This document shows, in pieces, positions 59,511 through 64,000 of a stretch of DNA of 64,000 nt. The stretch is from NCBI RefSeq assembly GCF_004784465.1, contig NZ_SRRU01000014.1:1-64000 (forward strand), written 5' to 3'. Below the pieces are notes generated by a model. That model made no database searches, was not told the DNA's origin, and saw only the letters and a program-made list of their open reading frames with translations. The position numbers and the translations under genes were made by a program. How positions within the stretch are numbered: position 1 is the stretch's first letter; each line of letters opens with the position of its first letter. This stretch comes from Streptomyces griseoluteus. Its GTDB lineage: Bacteria > Actinomycetota > Actinomycetes > Streptomycetales > Streptomycetaceae.

Positions 59511-59604
59511 CTCTCCCAGGCTCTCCGAGCAGGGGGACCCCAGCCGCGTTGTCGTCACTCGCCGACTTCCCCACGCTGCGCTGCACTCGCGCGGGGCGCC
59601 CCCC
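59511..59604. repeat. Two Streptomyces-type palindromic intergenic repeat units
   Basis: Unit 1 (59511-59541) reads CTCCCAGGCTC...GAGCAGGGGGACCCC and unit 2 (59567-59604) reads TCCCCACGCTG...CGCGGGGCGCCCCCC. Both have the TCCCCxA-stem-GGGGxGCCCC form of palindromic repeats that recur between genes in Streptomyces chromosomes, as I remember them. They lie between the tetR gene and the convergent ABM gene and may act as terminators. Nothing else is seen in 59455-59684. Confidence 0.5.
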
Positions 59605-59684
59605 ATCGCGTCGACTCCCTCCTCCGCCTTGAATCTGCACGCACCAGACCCGGCCCCGCCGGGCCGACCGGCCGCCTCCGGTTT

Positions 59685-59990
59685 TCAGGGAAGTTTGTGG
59701 GCGAGAACGTCGAGTCGCTCGATGGAAGGCGGCTGGGAGAACAGATCGCCGGCTCGTTCCATCAGGGCGCTGCCCAGCCGGCCGTTGAGATGGGTCTGAC
59801 GTGCGGAGTCGGTGGGGAAGGCGTCGAAGATCGCGAAGCCGGTCGCGCTCAGGCGCACGGCGAACCAGGCGACGGTGTCGGGCTCCTCCCGCACGAGGTC
59901 AAGGCCGCTGCGGAGAAAGTCGGCGACCTCTTCCTCCTTGCCGGGCTTCGCCTCGACGTATACGTACAGCCCGACCTTGACGTCTGCCAT
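59685..59990 (-). CDS. Antibiotic biosynthesis monooxygenase (ABM) family protein
   Basis: This 101-residue protein is one ferredoxin-like ABM domain: KVGLYVYVEAKPGKEEEVADFL, TVAWFAVRLSATGFAIFDAF, RQTHLNGRLGSALMERA. Family members are cofactor-free oxygenases or heme-degrading enzymes acting as dimers. AGGAG lies before the ATG. A small palindrome (TACGC-N4-GCGTA) lies upstream. It is co-directional with the LysR gene behind it but 225 bases away. Confidence 0.88.
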   Translation of the reverse strand: MADVKVGLYVYVEAKPGKEEEVADFLRSGLDLVREEPDTVAWFAVRLSATGFAIFDAFPTDSARQTHLNGRLGSALMERAGDLFSQPPSIERLDVLAHKLP

Positions 59991-60082
59991 GAGGGGACTC
60001 CTATCGGTGCTCGGCCGCCCGCGAGCGCCCAGGCACTTCCGTGACCGGTTGGCATGGAACGAGCCTATTATCGCCGGGTTAA

Positions 60083-60096
60083 TACGCCTTTGCGTA
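60083..60096. promoter_or_regulatory. Palindrome upstream of the ABM gene
   Basis: TACGC-CTTT-GCGTA, 5-base arms, about 93 bases before the ABM start in a lower-GC stretch that also contains GATAAT on the minus strand. Possible operator. Confidence 0.3.
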
Positions 60097-60215
60097 CATT
60101 CGCCTGTCGCTGGCAGGTCGAATCACCCTCACCCCGCCGCAGGACCCGCGACGGGCGGGCCGGACGCACGGCTCAGGCGGCACCCACAGAGGCACGAAGC
60201 TCCGGGGGAAAGGCC

Positions 60216-61094
60216 CTACGCGCCGGTCAGCACTGCCTCCGCGCAACGGCGGAACGCGGCGAGCAGACGGCTGTTGTCGCCCGCGCGGGTGGCCAGCGCG
60301 ACATGGCACGGTTCCACGCCGTGCAGCGGGATCGCGGTCAGATCCGGTCGTGCCGGCATCCCCGGCGCGGCCGCCGCGATCGCCAACGCCTGGCCGGACG
60401 CGACCAGTTCGAACTTGTCCTCGATGTCCCCGATGAACGGCCCGTCCGGCGCCGGCCGTCCGTCCGGGCGCGGGTCGATCCGCCAGAACGCGTCCCACAG
60501 CGGGTCCGGGACGCGGGGGAGGGGCTCGTGCGCGATGTCGTCCAGCGTCACCGACTCCTTGCCCGCCAGCCGGTGGTCCAGCGGGACCACCACCACGCGC
60601 GGCTCGTCGTAGAGCACGGTCACCCGCAGCCCGTCCGTGGCGAACGGCAGCCGGGCCACCAGCGCGTCCACCCGGTGGCCGAGCAGCGCCTCCCGCGCCT
60701 CGTGCCAGCGCACGTGCGCGGCCCGCACGTCGGCGTCCGGGAACTTGCGCCGCATCTCCCGCACGGCCGGGGTGACCAGCACGCCGGTCGTGTAGCCGAC
60801 GGTGATCCGGCTGGGTTCGGCGGCCGCCCGCGCCTCCGTCGCCGCCTGATGCGCGGCCCGCAGCAGCGACCTGGCGCGGGGCAGGAAGACCTCGCCGGCC
60901 TCGGTGAGCCGGGTGCCCCGCGGGGTGCGGTCCAGCAGCTCGACGCCCAACTCCCGCTCCAGCCGCCGTACCTGACGGCTGAGCGAGGGCTGGGTGATGT
61001 GGAGGGCGGTGGCCGCGCGGCCGAAGTGCCGGTGCTCGGCGACGACCGTGAAGTACCGGACCAGCCGGAGATCGAGATCCGCGAAGTCGGACAT
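60216..61094 (-). CDS. LysR-family transcriptional regulator
   Basis: This 292-residue protein has a HTH at about 5-65 (LDLRLVRYFTVVAEHRHFGRAA, TQPSLSRQVRRLERELG) and an effector domain at about 95-290 with ITVGYTTGVLVTPAVREM. The start ATG 61094 gives a typical LysR N-terminus. It faces an SDR gene across 137 bases and probably controls it. Effector unknown. Confidence 0.93.
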   Translation of the reverse strand: MSDFADLDLRLVRYFTVVAEHRHFGRAATALHITQPSLSRQVRRLERELGVELLDRTPRGTRLTEAGEVFLPRARSLLRAAHQAATEARAAAEPSRITVGYTTGVLVTPAVREMRRKFPDADVRAAHVRWHEAREALLGHRVDALVARLPFATDGLRVTVLYDEPRVVVVPLDHRLAGKESVTLDDIAHEPLPRVPDPLWDAFWRIDPRPDGRPAPDGPFIGDIEDKFELVASGQALAIAAAAPGMPARPDLTAIPLHGVEPCHVALATRAGDNSRLLAAFRRCAEAVLTGA

Positions 61095-61155
61095 GCCCTC
61101 CAGCGTACGGCCCTCGCACCAGCGGTGATGCCTGGAACGTATTGCGCCATGCGGA

Positions 61156-61179
61156 AGAAGCCTTGGACGCGCGGCTTCT
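61156..61179. promoter_or_regulatory. Inverted repeat in the LysR/SDR intergenic region
   Basis: AGAAGCC / GGCTTCT with a 10-base spacer, between the divergent LysR and SDR genes. Possible LysR binding site or leader hairpin. Confidence 0.35.
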
Positions 61180-61231
61180 GTCCGGCCGACGATGGAGGCA
61201 CTTCCACCGACCATCCGAGGAGAGCTTCACC

Positions 61232-62143
61232 ATGCGTGTTTTCGTCACCGGTGCCACCGGGTTCATCGGCTCCGCCGTGGTGCCCGAACTGATCGGCGCC
61301 GGGCACGAGGTCGTCGGCCTCGCCCGGTCGGACGACGGCGCCGCCGCGCTGAAGGAGGCGGGCGCCGAGGTGTTCCGGGGCAGCCTGGACGATCCCGAGG
61401 GCCTGGCCCGCGCGGCGGACGGCGCCGACGGTGTGATCCACCTGGCCTTCGTCCACGACTTCGTCGACTTCGACGCGGCCGGTGCCACCGATCTGCGGGC
61501 CATCGAGGCGATGGGCGCCGCCCTGGCGGGCTCCGACCGGCCGCTCGTCGTCACCTCCGGCACCGCGATCGCCCCGGCGGGCCGCCTCGTCACCGAGGCC
61601 GACGCGCCCGCGCCGGGCACCCACCGCACCCCGTCCGAGGAGGCCGCCGTCGCACTGGCCGAGCGAGGGGTGCGCGGTTCCGTGGTGCGGCTCGCGCCCT
61701 CCGTCCACGGGCCCGGCGACCGGGGCTTCGTACCACACCTCATCCGCATCGCCCGCGAGAAGGGCGTCGTCGCCCAGGTCGGGGACGGCGCCAACCGCTG
61801 GCCCGGTGTGCACCGGCTCGACGCCGCCCGGCTGTTCCGGCTGGTGCTGGAGCAGGCCCCGGCCGGTACCCGGTGGCACGCGGCCGCCGACGAAGGCGTG
61901 CCGTTCCGGGAGATCGCGGAGGTCATCGGCCGCCACCTGGACATGCCCGTGGTGAGCGTCTCCCCGGAGCGGGCGGGGGAGCACTTCGGGTTCCTCGGCC
62001 GGTTCGCCGGGGTGGACAACCCCACCTCCAGCGCCGCGACCCGCGAACGGCTCGGCTGGCGGCCCACCGGGCCCGGACTCCTCGCCGATCTGGACCAGGG
62101 CCACTACTTCGAGTGGACCAGCACAGTAGAGCCGATCAAGTGA
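61232..62143 (+). CDS. NAD(P)-dependent epimerase/dehydratase (extended/atypical SDR)
   Basis: This 303-residue Rossmann protein begins MRVFVTGATGFIGSAVVPEL with the GxxGxxG site, followed by SDDGAAAL and HLAFVHDF. The usual YxxxK catalytic pair is not clear (TPSEEAAVALAE stands near the place), so it may belong to the atypical SDR5-like group. It faces a LysR gene, its probable regulator. GAGGAGA precedes the ATG. Substrate unknown. Confidence 0.88.
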   Translation: MRVFVTGATGFIGSAVVPELIGAGHEVVGLARSDDGAAALKEAGAEVFRGSLDDPEGLARAADGADGVIHLAFVHDFVDFDAAGATDLRAIEAMGAALAGSDRPLVVTSGTAIAPAGRLVTEADAPAPGTHRTPSEEAAVALAERGVRGSVVRLAPSVHGPGDRGFVPHLIRIAREKGVVAQVGDGANRWPGVHRLDAARLFRLVLEQAPAGTRWHAAADEGVPFREIAEVIGRHLDMPVVSVSPERAGEHFGFLGRFAGVDNPTSSAATRERLGWRPTGPGLLADLDQGHYFEWTSTVEPIK

Positions 62144-62181
62144 GCGGTTTGAAAGAACGTTTGCGCGGTTAATTGCACCGC

Positions 62182-62676
62182 ATGACCGAGCAGGCACCGC
62201 GCAGGGGGCGGGACGAAACCAGGGAAGAGCGGGCCGACCGCAAGTGGGGCGAACTGATCCAGGAGGTACGTGTCGCGCAGACCGGTGTACAGATCCTGTT
62301 CGGCTTCCTGCTGACGGTGGTCTTCCAGCCCAAATACGCCCAGCTCTCCAGCGCCGACCAGATCATCTACATCGTCACCGTGGTCCTGGGGGCCTGTGCG
62401 ACCGGCGCCCTGATCGGGCCGGTCTCACTACACCGCCTGGTCTCCGGGCGCCGGGTGAAACCGGAGGCGGTACGGCTGGCGGGGAGGCTGACCTTCGTCG
62501 GCCTGCTGCTGCTCCTGGCCACCATGACCTGCTCGCTGCTCCTGATCCTCCGGGTGGCCACCCACGACGGCTATGTGCCGTGGCTGGTCGGCGCCGTCGT
62601 CTGCTGGTACCTGGTCTGCTGGTACGGCCTGCCGATCTGGGCCCGTTTCCGGCACTCGGACCCCGAGGACAGCTAA
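62182..62676 (+). CDS. DUF6328 family membrane protein
   Basis: This 164-residue protein has a charged N-terminus (RRGRDETREERADRKW), then WGELIQEVRVAQTGVQILFGFLL, and four hydrophobic segments (VQILFGFLLTVVF, IIYIVTVVLGACATGALIG, LTFVGLLLLLATMTCSLLL, LVGAVVCWYLVCWYGL). This matches the actinobacterial DUF6328 group, role unknown. Its TAA stop overlaps the TAG of the convergent DUF2238 gene (CTAA). Confidence 0.85.
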   Translation: MTEQAPRRGRDETREERADRKWGELIQEVRVAQTGVQILFGFLLTVVFQPKYAQLSSADQIIYIVTVVLGACATGALIGPVSLHRLVSGRRVKPEAVRLAGRLTFVGLLLLLATMTCSLLLILRVATHDGYVPWLVGAVVCWYLVCWYGLPIWARFRHSDPEDS

Positions 62677-63326
62677 CGCCCGGTACGGGCCGCGAGGGCC
62701 GCCAGTGAGCGGTCGTGGACCCGGCTGAGCAGCAGCAGGGAGAGCACGGAGCCGATCAGGGCGCAGAACATGTCCCACTGGGTGTCCCACACATCGCCCT
62801 GGGTCGCGAGGAAGGCGTCGGCTCCGTGTCCGCCGATCACGGCGGCCAGCCATTCCAGCAGCTCGAAACAGGCGCTGAAGGCCAGGCAGGCGCACACCGT
62901 CAGCGGGGCCAGCCAGCGGCTGCCGCGCAGCGGCGAGGTACGGGTGAGCAGCTCCCGTACCAGGATCGCCGGGACGAAGCCCTGCATCAGATGCCCGAAC
63001 CGGTCGTACGGATTGCGGCTCAGGTGCAGGGTGTCCCGCACCCAGTCGCCCGCCGGTACCTGTGCGTAGGTGTAGTGGCCGCCGACCGCCAGCACCAGGG
63101 CGTGCGCGGCGAGCAGACCGCACAGCAGCCCGGTGAGCGGGAAGCGCCGCCACAGCAGCACCACCAGGGGCAGCCCGATCAGCACCCAGAAGGTCTCCAG
63201 GAACCACGTCGTACGGTCTCGCGCGCCCCACGCGGAGACGGCCAGGCCCACGGCGGCCACGCCCGCGAACACGACGGGCGGCACCGTGCGGCGGACGGTC
63301 GGCCGGGCGGGGTGGACTGCTGCCAT
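62673..63326 (-). CDS. DUF2238 (YjdF-like) membrane protein
   Basis: This integral membrane protein has about 217 residues and six hydrophobic segments. The family block is GHYTYAQVPAGDW, NPYDRFGHLMQGFVPAIL, LAFSACFELLEWLAA and the end GDVWDTQWDMFCALIGS. Function is unknown. ATG 63326 is chosen because GGAG lies six bases upstream. An in-frame ATG at 63407 would place the start inside a 28-base palindrome and has a poor ribosome site. Confidence 0.85.
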   Translation of the reverse strand: MAAVHPARPTVRRTVPPVVFAGVAAVGLAVSAWGARDRTTWFLETFWVLIGLPLVVLLWRRFPLTGLLCGLLAAHALVLAVGGHYTYAQVPAGDWVRDTLHLSRNPYDRFGHLMQGFVPAILVRELLTRTSPLRGSRWLAPLTVCACLAFSACFELLEWLAAVIGGHGADAFLATQGDVWDTQWDMFCALIGSVLSLLLLSRVHDRSLAALAARTGR

Positions 63327-63384
63327 GGCGGGCTCCAGAGGCTGGGCGGTGTCGGTCGCCCCATCGTCCGGCCGCCCGGCGCGC

Positions 63385-63412
63385 GGGGCATGAGTACCGG
63401 TACTCATGCCCC
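63385..63412. promoter_or_regulatory. 28-base perfect palindrome between two minus-strand genes
   Basis: The sequence is exactly symmetric about 63398/63399, with half-site GGGGCATGAGTACC. It lies 12 bases after the stop of the right-edge gene and 58 bases before the preferred DUF2238 start. It may be a terminator without a U tract or an operator. Confidence 0.6.
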
Positions 63413-63424
63413 CGCCGCGCGTCC

Positions 63425-64000
63425 CTAGGGCTTCTCTCCCACGGCGCCGCGCAGCGCGGTGAGGCAGGAGCCGATCGCCTGCTGCAGCTCCTCCAGACGC
63501 CGGACCATGTCGTCCTCGTAGAAGTCCCGGGCGTCGTCGAAGGTCAGCTCCTCGAAGGCGCGGGTCGCCTTCTGCAGGCTGCCGTAGAACTTGGTGCGTC
63601 GCTCCTGCACCCGGAGTTCGGGGTCGGCCTCGACGGTGTCGGCGACCAGCGTCTTCAGCGTGTCGTACGCCTCCACCGCCCACTCGCCGGTGTCCTCGTC
63701 GTCCTCCAGCTCGTCGATCAGCGACAGATGACGCTCGGCCTCCTCGCGCAGCGCGGCGGGGGCGTCGACGGTCTGTCCCGCCGGGGTCCTGATCTGCCCG
63801 GACTCCGCGATCTGCCGGACGTAGCCGATCTTGTCGGCGGCGCGGCTCTCGGTGGCGACGGCCTTCTTCAGGTCGTCGGTGCGCACCACGTCCCGCGCCA
63901 GCTCGGCCTGGAGCTCCGGGTCCTCCTTGATCCGGTCCAGCAAGGCGGTGCGGGCCGCGCGGGCCGTGGAGGGGTCGGCCAGGATGGCGGCGCGCAGCGC
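63425..64000 (-). CDS. Hypothetical helical protein, C-terminal 191 residues (cut by window edge)
   Basis: The reading frame is open to the right edge, so the N-terminus is missing. The visible part is alpha-helical and acidic, with heptad-like stretches (DDLKKAVATESRAADKIGYVR, LREEAERHLSLIDELEDDED, DDMVRRLEELQQAIGSCLTALR), suggesting coiled coil. No domain is recognised. It might be the end of a DUF6192-like regulatory protein, but I cannot support that. It would be followed by the DUF2238 gene after a perfect palindrome. Confidence 0.6.
   Translation of the reverse strand, partial: ALRAAILADPSTARAARTALLDRIKEDPELQAELARDVVRTDDLKKAVATESRAADKIGYVRQIAESGQIRTPAGQTVDAPAALREEAERHLSLIDELEDDEDTGEWAVEAYDTLKTLVADTVEADPELRVQERRTKFYGSLQKATRAFEELTFDDARDFYEDDMVRRLEELQQAIGSCLTALRGAVGEKP

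Noticed and set aside
60064..60083. GGAAC-N17-GTT on the plus strand as an ECF promoter
   Set aside because: The spacing is one base short and no plus-strand gene follows within a kilobase.
1..64000. tRNA, rRNA, CRISPR arrays, prophage or large biosynthetic clusters
   Set aside because: I looked for conserved tRNA arms, regular spaced repeats, phage structural genes and multi-modular synthases and saw none.

Overview
The window is a 64 kb piece of a Streptomyces-type actinomycete chromosome. The evidence is the very high GC with strong third-position G/C, the purine-rich ribosome sites with GTG and TTG starts, and several genes typical of the genus: a long chaplin with a sortase signal, PAS/GAF-PP2C (SpoIIE-type) phosphatases, a sigma-B/F/G-family sigma factor, DUF397, DUF6479 and DUF2236 proteins, and a streptomycete-type secreted phospholipase A2. 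It looks like ordinary chromosome: I see no tRNA, rRNA, CRISPR array, prophage or large biosynthetic cluster. The only mobile trace is the 3' end of an IS481-type transposase at the left edge.

Layout. 0-10.8 kb: a CHASE3 histidine kinase facing a response regulator that carries an N-terminal helix-turn-helix extension; an MFS carrier, an RpiR regulator and an aromatic-amino-acid-lyase-like enzyme with an altered MIO motif; small stress-type proteins and a DEAD-box RNA helicase. 11-16 kb: a PAS-GAF-PP2C phosphatase, secreted phospholipase A2, an RpiB-like protein, a DUF6479 membrane protein, a Cys-rich four-helix copper-binding protein and a DUF2236 oxygenase. 16-23.6 kb: a lipoprotein behind a hairpin-rich leader, an FAD oxidoreductase with an acyl-CoA ligase, phenylacetate-CoA ligase under a palindromic operator, DUF397 and a universal stress protein. 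23.6-35.6 kb: a secreted amidase, a phosphotransferase, an NsdA-like TPR regulator, a PAS protein with a degenerate PP2C domain, a TAP-type secreted peptidase divergent from a chaplin, two GNATs and a GlsB-like membrane protein.

35.7-43.9 kb: a secreted GH2 exo-beta-D-glucosaminidase, then a probable light/B12-response block made of an ECF sigma factor, a divergent MerR-type LitR/CarH-like regulator, a class I photolyase and an SDR/DUF2867 protein. 43.9-50.1 kb: an acyl-CoA-dehydrogenase-like flavoprotein, two aldo/keto reductases, VOC, adenosine deaminase, DinB and LysR. 50.5-56 kb: an RsbW-type anti-sigma kinase and a sigma-B-family factor, VOC proteins, a kinase-like phosphotransferase and RNase HI with a zinc-type tail. 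56-64 kb: an FAD monooxygenase, an MFS-TetR operon under two palindromic operators, an ABM monooxygenase, a LysR-SDR pair, two small membrane proteins and a partial gene at the right edge.

Regulatory reading. Four sequences of the form GNNT-N15-GGGTAC, the sigma-B-type promoter of Streptomyces, lie in front of the sigma-B-like gene, the RsbW-like gene, a CBS-domain gene and the DUF6479 gene. This suggests a small local stress regulon. A sigma-BldN-like promoter precedes the chaplin gene, and an ECF-type promoter precedes the ECF sigma gene. Convergent genes are packed very tightly: four pairs overlap at CTAG or CTAA so that the two stop codons share bases. Start sites below were chosen by eye from ribosome sites and family-like N-termini; no database search was possible.
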